The notes under the pieces were generated by a model. The model was given only the letters and a program-made list of their open reading frames with translations, searched no databases and had not been told where the DNA came from. Positions 1 through 11,665 of a DNA stretch of 64,000 bases are shown here, piece after piece (position 1 is the stretch's first letter; every line of letters starts with the position of its first letter). This DNA comes from Cyrtodaria siliqua (lineage: Eukaryota; Mollusca; Bivalvia; Adapedonta; Hiatellidae), in the NCBI GenBank assembly GCA_037043455.1, contig JAWPHD010000290.1, forward strand, positions 186,001 to 250,000, in the 5' to 3' direction. The translations under genes were made by a program, and so were the position numbers.

Positions 1-1734
1 GTCTATTTAGTTTGACTTTCCTACTTAGTACACTCAGTCGAAGCTATAGCGGTTTTCCTTTTAATGTCAGTAAACTGCGTGTACGACTGACTGGTTTCGT
101 CCGGACCGCTTCATGTTCATGATTCTTCAACGGGAGAAGTACGATATGTACATACGTCAGACGAAAATGAAATATCTCATCTGAATTCGAAAGAAATTTA
201 TCCTATCGAAGGCGACGTTTAATTATTGTTTTAATATTTTGTGATATCACTGATTGAATATTTGACACCAATAAATCGAACATGGAATATCACTATATAT
301 TATCTGATATCAGTAATTATTTTGTAATATCACTTATTCTATTTTTGACATCATTTAGTGATATCACAAAATCCTTTGTAGGTGTCATAAAATCGATTTT
401 TTGATAATTATCTTGATTTGATTACCGATATCACTAGATCATTTTGTAAAGCATTTATTAATCTCAATAAATCATTCATTGATATTTAATACATCATTTA
501 TTTATGTCACATATTCGTTACTATTTCTGAAAACGAGCATCAGCTATGTAATATCAATAAATCATGGTGTGATAATTATATAAAATTGAATAATTGTTAT
601 CAATAAATCACCTCAATATGTGATGTGAATGTAAACAGTTTTTATCAAAATTGGGTAAAGATGTCCTTGATATGTCACCAGACAAATTAGAGTATTATTT
701 TTTCTCAATAATACTTGCTATTTCTAAATCAACATGATTGGTTTTCGGACTTTTTTGAACAATTATTGATATAAAGACTGTTTGGTAAAGATCGAGCAAA
801 ACAATGAAGGCGCTAGTGCTAGAAAAACTACATGTCGAAATACAGCATTTTCAAATAAATCAACGGCCATAATTATATTGTTTTTAATCCTAAACAGAGC
901 TGGTCTTCACATTTCTTCGAGTTTTCATTGCTTTTAAGATTTTTTGAAGGTTGTTACTTGTCTGAACTTTCATGGATATAAAGATATTGACAATGTTTGG
1001 TAAACATTGGGTAAGAAACAGATGCTAAGACTTCGCGACAAAAACTTACTGAACGTTACACTGGCATAGAATATTGCTTGTTATTACATGCATGTGGGTT
1101 GCGAGCATACATTTCTCTATATATCCCAAAAGTCACCCTACCATATCGTAGGGTAAATGTATTTTGCTATCATCCGATGTTAACAGTTTCCTCTTAAATC
1201 ATGTAAATGATACATAATAAAACATATTTACATGTGACCCCAATAGGAACATAAAAGTGAAATTTGTTTGAGACAAGATGAGACAACATGATCACTATTT
1301 CCCCAAGGAGAATATATTTGCTAACTACACGTCAATCTCGTTAAAGACGTATTTCCAGCCTATTGTACTTGATGTGGGGGCGGGGAGTGGAAAATGTGTA
1401 TCACTATTAGACATACAATTGCATGATAACATTGTGGTATTCAATTTTGTTTCAGTTGATGAGGCCCTCCCAATAAATATTTTGTATGAAACCAACATAT
1501 TCAAACATCAACGCAGGTGTTTCATAAGTTGTGTTTTGGAGAGTTTTTTCTTCTAAAAACAATGAATTATCAACAGTCTTACATACTGCTATATCCTGGA
1601 TATTGTTCAATATAACAATGCATTTCGAAGAGAAAGCTTTGCTCGGGCCTCAGTTTCCTGAGCTAATTGGTCATGTAGCATGTTAGCAGTAAATATGCAA
1701 GCTTTCCATGCCTTTTCAATGATCATCTAGCGAT
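1..1734. other. AT-rich non-coding DNA
   Basis: No gene is recognised here. The interval is AT-rich and holds only short open frames without family resemblance. The one at 1278-1556 (92 codons) shows no domain, no splice context and no codon bias I can see, so I do not call it. The part at about 240-620 is a separate motif-rich repeat. Confidence 0.6.
240..620. repeat. GATATCA-rich degenerate repeat patch
   Basis: The palindrome GTGATATCAC and its variants (AATATCAC, CGATATCAC, GATATCAG), together with the phrase ATCAATAAATCA, recur about every 30-60 bases across roughly 380 bases. The spacing is irregular, so this looks like a degraded short-period repeat and not a clean satellite. No coding potential is visible. 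Confidence 0.5.
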
Positions 1735-2190
1735 GGGAAATAGGTCCTTAATGCCTCGGTCAGATGAGACCTACGGGTGGTCCCGGGCCCGTAGGACTAT
1801 GGCAGCCGTACGGGCCTGTGGCCCGTGGGAAGTCCTTACGAAATCACCCTCCTGCGATGTTGTGGTCACATGCATACGGGCGGTCTACGGTCGTTCTACG
1901 GGTTCTCTGCGTCTTCTTACGATTTGTTGGCCACGGGATCGCAAGAACCCATACGTGTACCCTACGGGTTCCGTAAGGTGCACGTGCGGGCACCTTACGG
2001 GCCCTTGTGGATGCCGTACGGGCTTGAGAACACCCGTACGATCAGTCGTGCGGGGCCGTACGGGCGCAAAATCGTAGAAGCCCGTGTCTGAAAGTTGTGC
2101 ATGCTCAACTTTCAGCCACGGGCTATACGGCGCCCCTACGGGTCCAACAATCTTCAAAAAATCGTCCGGGCCCGCACGGCATGCCGTTGG
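1735..2190. repeat. GC-rich segment dense in TACGGG motifs
   Basis: This block is far richer in GC than its AT-rich surroundings. TACGGG or its complement CCCGTA occurs a dozen or more times, often as the palindromic CCGTACGG. The motif direction alternates, which opens several overlapping frames on both strands; these are a by-product of composition. A weaker continuation with ACGCGAC/GGGACGCGAC lies at about 2290-2390. It could be a decayed palindromic repeat array or part of an unknown mobile element. Confidence 0.55.
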
Positions 2191-3291
2191 TGACGTAGAG
2201 GGACATAAGGCCATCAGTTGTTATGGGTATAAATTATGCAGTTTGAGAATAACACATTCAAAACAGTTTGAAGAATAAACTAATAAAAACGTGTTACGCG
2301 ACGCGACTGGAGTGAATGGGATAAAAATGTGTTATGTGACGGGACGCGACGGAACGTTACGGGCAACGCGACTCCTACTTTGTGAAAGCGGGGTATAACA
2401 AATAGTTATAGTCCAATTGACCTAAACCGACAACCAAACGTATAAATAACATATAAAAAAGATACACTAGAACAGATAAAAGAACCGTTTGAGATGGGGT
2501 TAACATTCTTTGAGGGGCCGATATTCTCCGTGAACGGAGGTCATAGTATTAATTTGTCAACATTAAAGGGGCAGTTTTCGGGAAGTTTTCTCCGTAGAAA
2601 ACTGTTTACGTTTTCGTAGAAAAAATGACAGCCCGGTTAACATATTCTCCGCAGAAAAATGCCCATCCCCGGTCATTATTCCCAGGAGAAATATGAACTG
2701 GAGTCAGAGGGTCAATGTTACCCGTTTGTGTGCAATGGCAGTTTCATCAACTACAATCCATGACAAAAATCTTGGTAGATAACATTGCTTGTTAAACCGT
2801 GGGCGGGATTAGTGTCGTGGTTCACATTTCTCATCCTAAAGGTCACCCTACCAATGGTGTTTTATATTTCTTTGCTTACATCCGATGTTTATATGAAACG
2901 TCGAGAAATGGGTTTCATGTCCTTTATTAAATATAAGTTAATGTAAACTATGATTTGTCTTACGTTCACATTGCATGTCGTAAACTCTCCCTACAGCGCG
3001 TCCTCTGAGTACAAATGTTGGATTGAGTTCGGATGACTCAACACTGGAAAAAGACAAATTGCCACAATAAAAACATAACTGAGGTAAATAAACGTTGCTG
3101 TTTGTGTTTGGTTATATTTTTCCCAAATTACATTATTGACAATTGACATACATACCAGCTTTTTTTTAAAAGATCATATCTCCTGTATTTGATATTTTAA
3201 TAATTCTTTCAACTTTTTCCATGTTTTTTAAAACCCTTTTGAATCAAGCTGTTCCACAGTAATGAAACAACCTTTTTAATCCTCACCTAAA
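2191..3291. other. Unannotated non-coding DNA
   Basis: I see no gene. The start holds several GCGACGCGACT-like words near 2290-2390 that echo the GC-rich block upstream; the rest is AT-rich with no recognised structure. Confidence 0.55.
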
Positions 3292-3880
3292 ATGAGAAGA
3301 ACATTTAACAAACATAAACAAGAAACGTATACACGTCTCACCTTTCAAAGTACAATAGATACACAGCTTAGATCTTTTCTACAGTATAAATATATAATGA
3401 GAATTATACACACAAACAAATATCTATATAAATGTAAAATAAGTAAAACATGTCTCTGTGATTTTTGCAATATGTATGTTGAAACAACTGAACATCTGTT
3501 CTGGGAATGCCAATATACTAGAGCTTTTTGTACTGAATTATATCGTGTCTTAAAAAATGAAAAATATGTCCCTTGAAATGAATTTCCAAACGGTATTCTT
3601 CAAGATGAAACGTATGCAGTCATTTTAAATTGTGTTTTAATAATTGGGAAGTATTTCGTTTTTAAGAATAACTATGCAAAAACGAGTTCTAGTTTTACAT
3701 CTTTCCTCGCATACATAACATATAATGAACAAATAGAACGTATTATAACCATTTCCAAGGACAAACTTGCATATCATTTAAAACAATGGGAAATATTAAA
3801 TTTAAATACAGAAAACGGACAAACAATATTCGGTAAAATATCCATTTTTTTCTTTTTTGATCAAAATCCCTCCCTCACTC
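3292..3880 (+). pseudogene. LINE fragment: C-terminal zinc-knuckle end of a reverse transcriptase ORF
   Basis: The first 94 codons show the pattern of the zinc-binding domain at the C-terminus of many non-LTR retrotransposon polyproteins (zf-RVT): a basic run, then TNKYLYKC, two Cys in CDFC, and the TEHLFWEC motif at about residues 69-76. A stop follows at about 3574. A second frame then continues to about 3850 with coding-like sequence ending in KQWEIL, so one frameshift breaks the fragment. No RT core lies upstream, so this is a 5'-truncated dead copy. It does not belong to the LINE family repeated elsewhere in the window. Clade not determined. Confidence 0.7.
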
Positions 3881-4079
3881 CTCTTATTGACAATATTTTT
3901 TCTCCTTTTTCACCCGTCCTTTTTTTAATACTTTAGACTTCTCTCCTGTTGAATATAGCTTATTTCTTGAAGTGCTTACATGTGCAACGATACTTTGGTA
4001 CTCGTATTTATATAATAAATGTATCACATTGCTGTACATGTATATTGTGTAATATAAAAACAAATATAAAAGTCGAACA

Positions 4080-4800
4080 AGAAATGCAGCTTTCACAGAA
4101 CACAATAAACCACAAAACACGCAAAACGATAAGCATGAATGGAAATGTTAATAAGGAATAAGGAATATGATGTCACAAACACAAAAAGGGTTGACAATAG
4201 GGCTACCGCCTCGGAATGGGTCAGTGGTACAAAAGGCCGCTGGGGGTTTAAACTAGGCTATAGGGTTACCAAACCTCACACTTACCCTACTGTCAACCCA
4301 ATAAAACTGGACAGTGTAAATAAAGAAATCCTGTCCATGTACTCTAAGCAACAAGCAGCATTAATAGGCAATACATGTATAAGTAGAACACAAAGATCTC
4401 GTGTATATATAAATACAAAAACAAAATAATAGCATAGAAAGCCACAAAGAAGGTACTTAATGACTTGGCAGAAGCCAGAGCAGCAAGGGAATAAACCATT
4501 GAGTGCACGACAAGACAGGATTGCAGACAAACATCAAACGTCACCGTCTTTTTGTGATTTAGGTAGACGTCATCATAGGGTCCACAGCCTGTCCGCTCAT
4601 CTCACAATTAAAGCGGAAAGCATAGTGGCGAACTGTAAATGGGCCAACCGCCAAGCATACAGTGAATGACAGGGTCAAAACCTCTTTTGATAAACCTTTT
4701 AACAAGTTTAACAAAGATTGTATGAAAGTGATCATGACCAAGGATCTCACGAAATTTGTAAATCACGTCACCATGGAAGTCAGATTGAAGACGTCTACCT
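4080..4800 (-). mobile_element. LINE 3' fragment, shared family (minus orientation)
   Basis: Read on the minus strand, 4750-4559 encodes the C-terminal end of the LINE ORF also present at 23.5 kb, with the shared words GPFTVRHYAFRFNC and DPMMTST. It is followed by about 450 bases of 3' UTR that aligns by eye with the copies at 23.0, 28.1, 29.9 and 38.0 kb. The shared block reads GGTTGACAATAGGGCTACCG (plus strand) near 4187, then the region around ACCAAACCTCACACTTACCC. The copy is 5'-truncated. Confidence 0.65.
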
Positions 4801-5200
4801 AAGAAACTATCTGCTGTGATGCATATATATATTAAACGTTGCTGACATTTAAGCTAACTAATTAATTCTTTAGAAATCCGTATGCTTATAAAGACACAGT
4901 CTAATGCTGTTGACGCACATCCTGCAATCCGATTGGTTGACGTTAAAACATGTGCGACTGTTAAAAAATGCATAACCCGTCGCAAATCCAGTCATATGAT
5001 ATTAATATTAATGATTATTAAAAGAATGCTGAGGATATACTCAGCAAATATAAAAAGTATCCACTTTGTGTTCCTGCAAAATCTGAGACTGTACGAAGGA
5101 ACTAACAATTGTAGGATGATTTTCTTTTAATAACATCTTTGTTTGATGATCACACACAATTTCATCGAAATATACCGAATGCTCGCCGAAATATTTTGAG
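4801..5200. other. Unannotated non-coding DNA
   Basis: AT-rich spacer between a LINE fragment and a tandem array. No gene or repeat recognised. Confidence 0.5.
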
Positions 5201-5815
5201 ACCAGCCGTCGGCAAAGGTACCCGCTATGCGCGGTACTCGTTCCCTAGGCCTTATCAGAGTGAGGTCTACCTGAGTTCGAGTCTTGAACATGGCACATAG
5301 AGCTATCTACAATTATATAGAGGGAAATAGCGGTGAACGACCTTCGGCCGATAGCCGCTCGGCCGACCCACATATTTTGTGACACAACGGGACCGGTGGC
5401 CAGCCGTCGGCAACGGTCCTCGCTACGCGTGGCACTCGGTCCCTAGGTCGTATCAGGTGTAAGGCTACCTGAGTTCGGGTCTCGAACATGCCACCTAGAG
5501 TTATATAGTAAATAGAATTTAGTGAACCTTATCCGACGGCCGCTGGGCCAACCCACAGCTTTTGTGACACAACGGGAACGGTCGTCAGCCGTCGGTAACG
5601 GTCCTCACTACGCGTGGCACTCAGTCCCTAGGTCGTACCAGGGTGAGGCTTCCCGAGTTCGGGTCTCGAACATGGCACCTAAAGTATATACAGTTTAGTT
5701 ATATAAAGAAAAATAGCCTTGAGCGACCCACAGCCAACGGCCGCTGGGCCGACACACAGGTTTTGTGACTCAACGGGAACGGTGGCCAGCCTCGGCAAAG
5801 GTCTCGGAGTGGTAT
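5201..5815. repeat. Tandem array, about 190-bp unit, a little over three copies
   Basis: The phrase CAGCCGTCGGCAAAGG or a close variant recurs at about 5203, 5401, 5586 and 5787, giving a period of 185-201 bases. Each full unit also carries TCCCTAGG and a segment ending in TTCGGGTCTCGAACATGG. The last copy is partial. The TTCGAGACCC word (minus strand) loosely resembles a pol III B box, but no A box sits at a proper distance, so I do not call a tRNA or SINE. Confidence 0.75.
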
Positions 5816-6720
5816 ATTATTGCACATTGGACTGCAGAAATGGTATAATATTTGTTCGTTCTTTCTATGCACTTTTAATTTTTTCCCAATACCTCAGTGC
5901 ATTACAGAAATCAGCGATTTTAGTAATTTTTTCAACATTTTGCCCTAAAATATAAATACTTGAGCATATATGTTATATCTGATACAATAAATGATTTGGA
6001 AGTGTATAGTGTGCAACATTGTATTGCTTCAATTTGATAAGTTTATGTTCAATCTATTTTCAAAACATAATTCCAGATTTTTGACGGAAGTACACATTTT
6101 TCGCCTGACAATTAAGGCAATAGTTTAAGCATCATATGGTTCAGGAATTTTTTCTACTTAATTATTGGACCTTTGTCTATCCAAAATGTTACAATATGTC
6201 TTTATTCTATTGTATTGAATATTTTTTCTAAATTTTAACCCAATACCCCAATGGATTACAGAAATCAGTGATTTTTGTTATTTTTTCCAACATTTTGCCC
6301 TACAATGCCAATATTTGAGAACATATGTTATATATGATGCCAGGAAAAACTTAAATATGTATGATGTCAACAGACTATTGCTTAAATTTGTTAAGTTTAT
6401 GTTCAAACTAATTTTAAAAAACACAATTCCAGATTCCGGCGATTTTTTACAAAAATACCTATATTTTGCCCCAAAATTAAGGCATTTCCAAACATCATAC
6501 GGTTTGGAACTTTTTTCTATTTAATCACTGGACCTTACCCTGCCCAGAAAGGTTACAATATTTCTTTTTTCTATTGTATTAGATATATTTTTAACATTTT
6601 GCCCTAAAATATAATTTTTCGTTAAATACTCCCAATGTAATACAGAAATCAGCGATTTTATTCAATTTTTTAAAAATTTTACCCAAAATCTCGGATCCAT
6701 AAATTATATTGTGGGACATG
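5816..6720. repeat. Diverged tandem repeat, period about 360 bp, about 2.4 copies
   Basis: The block with ATTACAGAAATCAGCGATTT followed by CAACATTTTGCCCTA recurs near 5903, 6255 and 6635. A second block (GGACCTT, then GTTACAATAT and CTATTGTATT) recurs near 6168 and 6530. The order is kept, so this is a tandem duplication of a unit of about 360 bases with clear divergence. No coding potential is supported. Confidence 0.7.
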
Positions 6721-7339
6721 TAGAGATGCGTTCCGAGAAAGATTCCATCAATTCTAATTGGTTCTAATATATTCCATTCTTTTTCTAAAAAAATAATTTT
6801 CGATTTTCGTCTAAAAACGCAACGTTTTCCCCTAAAACTCACTAAAGCCCCAACGCTCAGATGGCACACAGGTCTCATTTTGAAGCTTAATGTATGTTCT
6901 TTCAGAAAAGCATACCCTACAAATTCCCCCTGGGGGTAGGGGGGTCTTCAGCCAGTTCAAAAACTACTATCTCTCTAAAGGGCAAACTTGTTTAAGGGTT
7001 CTTTCGTGTAGATATGAAAAGTGCGTCTGTTGCCATGTGTATCACGGATTGAACGTGGGAAATAATGTTTTGGTGGAAGGGTTATAAAATGCATTGTTCT
7101 CCAGTTATGGCCGGGATTGACTGAAAGTTACTTTGTTTGGAGCAGAAGTTGGAAATAGTAAAATTCACAGGTAATGTGTGGTCAGTATTTATTTTATGAA
7201 ATTGTATCTATTCAGTGAGCGTAGCCATCTTGTTTGGCGATGTTAATACATCCGGTTAGCTTTCATGTTTCTCAAACATTAACTTGATACAACTAGCATA
7301 CGATTCAGAAGTTAACTTTATTAGATATAATTATTGTAG
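6721..7339. other. Unannotated non-coding DNA
   Basis: No gene recognised. It contains a short G/C run (CCCCCTGGGGGTAGGGGGG) at about 6926-6944 but no other structure I can support. Confidence 0.5.
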
Positions 7340-7615
7340 TCGATCATTAATTGAACGATATTAATGTGATAATGTTGTATAGTAGGTTCATTAGTTAACA
7401 TTGAGATGACATGCATGTATATATGCATATGTGCATAACTCATTAATTGTAATACGATATTAATTTGATAACGTTGTATAGTAGGTGCATTAGTTAGCGT
7501 TGAGATGACATGCATGTATATATGCATATGTGCATAACTCATTAATTGTAATACGAGATTAAATTGATAACGTTGTATATTAGGTGCATTGGTTATATAT
7601 AGGTGCGGTGGTTAA
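7340..7615. repeat. Tandem repeat, about 109-bp unit, about 2.5 copies
   Basis: The phrase GACATGCATGTATATATGCA then TATGTGCATAACTCATTAAT occurs twice (about 7407 and 7507), each time followed by GATAACGTTGTATAGTAGGT-like sequence. A third partial unit runs to about 7615. The alternating ATGCATGTATATATGCAT core is itself palindromic. Two in-frame copies create a spurious minus-strand open frame of 73 codons. Confidence 0.8.
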
Positions 7616-10574
7616 CGGTGAGGTGCTATTATTGTAAATGTACGTATACATTGCTACACATCATAATTAGAGCGTGGCTCACCTCTATTCACTAGATAAT
7701 GATTTGTTTGTGTACTGATAATTGTATAAGATTGTTGTGTTGATGAACCGACATCTGAAAATATGTATTATTAAAGCCTAAGCCTCCCGGAGTGGAGCTA
7801 AGCTTTTAGGGTGTGTAGGCCCTCTAGGTGATTCAGCGGGAATCAACGCATAACGTAACGAGCGGTGGAGACGGTCCCCGTACCTGGACAATGGTCAGGT
7901 TATCATAGGAGCAGCAACCCCCGGGACACATGGTGGGCCCGTCATCAGACCTCACTGGAGGAACGTTACCCCACAACATCGGTGGATGTTAATTATCGCG
8001 TCATCATATCCATTGAGTCATCAACCCTTAAAGAAGTCTTTTGATGACAATCACCGATCATTGGAGTCGCGCATCATATTTATGAGCTCTCGTGCATCAT
8101 TCTTTGTAACGTTTGTGATCATCAACATTGTTGTAACTGCAACAACACTTTAGTATCATATATAGTCATTCGCCACATTCCGTATTTGTGATAATTCTAC
8201 GAACGTCTTAACTGTTCATGAGAATAGTCTTTTTCATATTTCATATATGTATTCGCTTGGTTTTCTTGATAATTGTATATATTTAACATATTTTAAAAGT
8301 TGCATTAAACCTATGTAAATGCAGTCACCGTCATTGATTATTTCGTTAGTTAGTCCCAATCACTAGGGTCATCTTGCGACAGCCGATCTTCCGGTTTTCC
8401 AGCTCAGAGAGATGTTGCTGATGATCTATAAAGCATGTATCAGGCTGAGAAGACCACGAACTAGTTTGTCAATGACTTGTTTATTGACACGGCGACCTGA
8501 TCCCATTTCACGATCCAATCAATCAAGAGAGCCAAGTTATATACCTTATCATCAGATGAAGTGCCAAAGTAACTTACACAAAAACAAAGTACAAACTGAT
8601 TTAATTCAAAACAGAATACACTGTATTTGGTTGATGAGTTCCCTTATAGATCAGGCATAAGATAGATCTTAAGTTACCACTACTTGGAGACATCATTTGA
8701 ACCAACCATACAACGACCTACTGAATAAACTGTGTATGTGTGTGAAAGTAATGCAACACCTCAGAGTCAGTCTTCAGTTCCTGGTACGTTTGGAGAAATG
8801 ACAGAGCTGGTGTTTGACTTACTTCCCAAAGGAACTTGAGTCAGCTTTATGACAGAAACTTACGCACTGAAAGCATGGAGACGATAGTGTGCTGCCTATA
8901 TGACAAACCTTTTTACATGAAGGTCAAATACGTTTTCGCGAAAATTTAAAGGCAACAACTCGAGATGTTTGCCGCTGTGTCATTTTCCTATAATCATAGC
9001 TTTGAACATGCACACTACCAAGTGTTTTTATGCCGTCATACTGACCAACATTTACCAGACTTACAAGACGCAGAAACAAATGAAAGAATACCTAATTTTG
9101 ACTGGACTATTGGTGATATTGTGTCACAATAGTTGGTTGACACCATGTTGAATGAGCCTGACACTGAAAAATGAATCGATAATGAGCGTGAAAATACAAA
9201 CACCTTGATTCAACAAGGTAAAGTAAATTACAGTAACGTAGGCTTAATAACGCAAGTTTCCAAGGCAAAAACGTTAAGTGAAACGAAATGTTGTACTTTA
9301 TAAACTTAAATAATGTTCAAAATGAGTTGTTACAATCTATTTTGTCTAACGGAACGTGGCAATAAAACTTTAATAGTTTATCGGCTGATTTGTTATAATT
9401 TCTTTTAAAAATGCGGAAAATAGAAAATAATTTAAAACCACACAATGTAACGGACATTAAAGGAACCAAACATTATTAACACCATAGGCACGTATTTCTG
9501 TGATATATGTAAGGTCTGGAATGATTTTCGAATGTAATATCATTAATGTTCTTAATGTCTTAAGTCAAAGAGGTAACGTTAAAAATACAAATTTTACCTG
9601 CGAAAATGTTTGTCCTGGATATTTCATAGATCTTAAGAATGTTCAATGTAAAATAAGTCTCATCTACAAGTATTTGATTTTTGTTGAATGTAATGTGTTA
9701 GATAACTAACCAAGCTGACGATGAAGTGGAAACTATATAGATAATTTGCACTGATCCTAATATCAACTCTATACCGACAAACAACTGTAGATGGCATAGG
9801 CTCAGTAGCTACGTCACTTAACAGAGGCAAGGCGCAAATGTAGATATGTAACAGCTGAACATAATTATATAAAATAATATAGTGTTTATTCAGAAAGCTA
9901 CATACATGTAACATACAATTGTTACTATAGAGCAGGAGAAGAAAGTAACACTACAAATTGAAGAAAAAATACAAAGTGCATACTAATGCTAAGCTTTATA
10001 CCCACAAAAAGATGGTCATACACAATTGTTAAAGAAAGACAAAATGTGATAATACTAGTCATTACACTGGTGAAAGTACAAACGGCAATCTTAAGTTTTA
10101 TATCAAGTATTTAAATTAGCATCACAGTTTAATACTCCTGTATCATTTTGACTACAAAACTGCTTGCATATAATTAATTAATTAAACAATTGAGGTTTTA
10201 ATTGTGTTCGTCTTTGTAGCACATATATCAATATAATATTCGTGCAATATAATTAAAAGTTAGAAATATGTAAAAGCAATTTACTTTGAACTATTCTAAT
10301 AATTAATTTTAAAGAGTGCATGTATTCAAATAATGTAAGCAAACTATCGGGACGCCGGATCTCAAAGAAATCATGATGGTCATTTGTCCCTTTAAACAAT
10401 ATTGAAACACCAAGTTGTCATAAATGGATTTTTAAGTTTAAGTACACGCCCGAACGTTATTTATTACCAAACACATTATTCGCAATTTTTACACTATTAT
10501 TTCTTCCTATTAAACATTTTATATTCAAAACATACTATGTTTGGGGCACATTAGAACCTTGTTTAAACCTTCTG
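7616..10574. other. Unannotated DNA with a possible LTR-like block
   Basis: No gene is recognised. The part at about 7660-8400 differs from its surroundings: a higher-GC segment (about 7790-7990), a polyadenylation-like region and a stretch ending near TCTTGCGACA at about 8380. That could be a solo LTR or another element end, but I found neither a matching second copy nor gag-pol sequence beside it, so this is only a suggestion. The remainder is AT-rich and featureless to me. Confidence 0.3.
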
Positions 10575-10740
10575 CTACCTTTTTTCCACCGACAGTTCCT
10601 AGGCGGTGACCCTATTGTAAACCCGTTTATATATGCGATGTCATATCTAGCCCTTTTAATCATCTTTGTAGTTGTTTTTTTTCTGTGCGTGTTTGTGGTT
10701 GACTGTGGTCCTTGAATGCTACATTTCAAGTTCGATGTGT
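10575..10740 (+). mobile_element. LINE 3' UTR remnant, shared family (plus orientation)
   Basis: A degraded piece of the same 3' UTR seen at 28.1 kb: GGCGGTGACCCTATTGTAAA at about 10602 corresponds to the GGCGGTAGCCCTATTGTCAA block there. Downstream is the same order of words, TGTGGTTGACTGT then CCTTGAATGCTACATTTC. No coding part is retained. Confidence 0.55.
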
Positions 10741-11371
10741 ATATAATTATTCTCAATTTTAACACGACGTGCTAGAAGTATACATCAGCGGAGAAGTACG
10801 TGGGTCGTTCAGATTACGTAGACATTGTATTAGTTAATGCACTTTTATAAATCAAGTAAATTAATTTATATGACAATACAGGTCTACATTATTTTCACTT
10901 TAATATCACTAAATGTTATAAAATTATTTGAAACAGATTTCAAGTAATACGAGTCTGTACAACTCCACTCTAGCCGCCACGGAACACGTTATTTGTATGC
11001 AGTGACTTCGCTTTGAAAATCAACAACAACCTAACGTTATAAATAATGAAACATGTTATACATAGCACACTTAATTGCTATTTAATTAGATTATTGTATT
11101 ATCCATGGTTGGCATTAAATAAGTCTGTTACAGCATTGTTGGATAATAATGTGTTTAAGTATATCACAGCGTCGGAAAGAGATCATTTGAATTCGATCGA
11201 GTTAAGCATACATATTCAAAGTATTTAGAAAACAAATAGCATAGTTATTCCGAAAGAAGATATATTTATTTAATATATATCGATATCCTTCTTTTATTAA
11301 CACATATATTTTGAAGAAAATATGTAAGATTTTAACATCTTAAGCTTATTAACTTATTTGTTTTATTTGAA
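10741..11371. other. Unannotated non-coding DNA
   Basis: AT-rich sequence with no recognised gene or repeat. Confidence 0.5.
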
Positions 11372-11665
11372 GTTAAAATTATTTAATATTTTACCGCCAT
11401 ATAACGTCAAAATAACACTAAAACAACGTTTATCAAAACGTTTCGATGTGTTCATATAATATTATGTATGTGTCGATTAAAAGTATAAGTTCATTCACGG
11501 GTTATTAAAATACCCGTGATTGTGTATGCGTAAAATGAATTATGAGTTGGTAACTCTTATTTCGACCTTCCAATTTTGGGGTTTAGCCTTGCTGGTTAAA
11601 GCCGTTTATATTGTGTCTATAACGATTGGATTCTCAAAATATGTAAGTTGCTGTTGGGATAGTGA
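11372..11665 (+). repeat. Dispersed repeat, copy 1, with a conserved hairpin
   Basis: About 290 bases align by eye with the reverse complement of 48780-49075. Shared anchors are GCTGGTTAAAGCCGTTTATA, then TTGTGTCTATA and GGATTCTCAAAAT. Inside lies a 7-bp stem with an 11-base loop: TCACGGG at 11495-11501 and CCCGTGA at 11513-11519. The second copy has the same stem position and loop length with a paired base change. It is probably a non-autonomous mobile element or part of one; the other copy sits inside a larger TA-flanked transposon. Confidence 0.7.

Noticed and set aside
1733..2278. Several overlapping open frames on both strands
   Set aside because: They arise from the GC-rich TACGGG repeat; all frames are open because stops are rare in that composition, and none has a domain.
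7660..8400. Solo LTR of a retrotransposon
   Set aside because: Only weak compositional hints; no second copy, target duplication or primer-binding site found.
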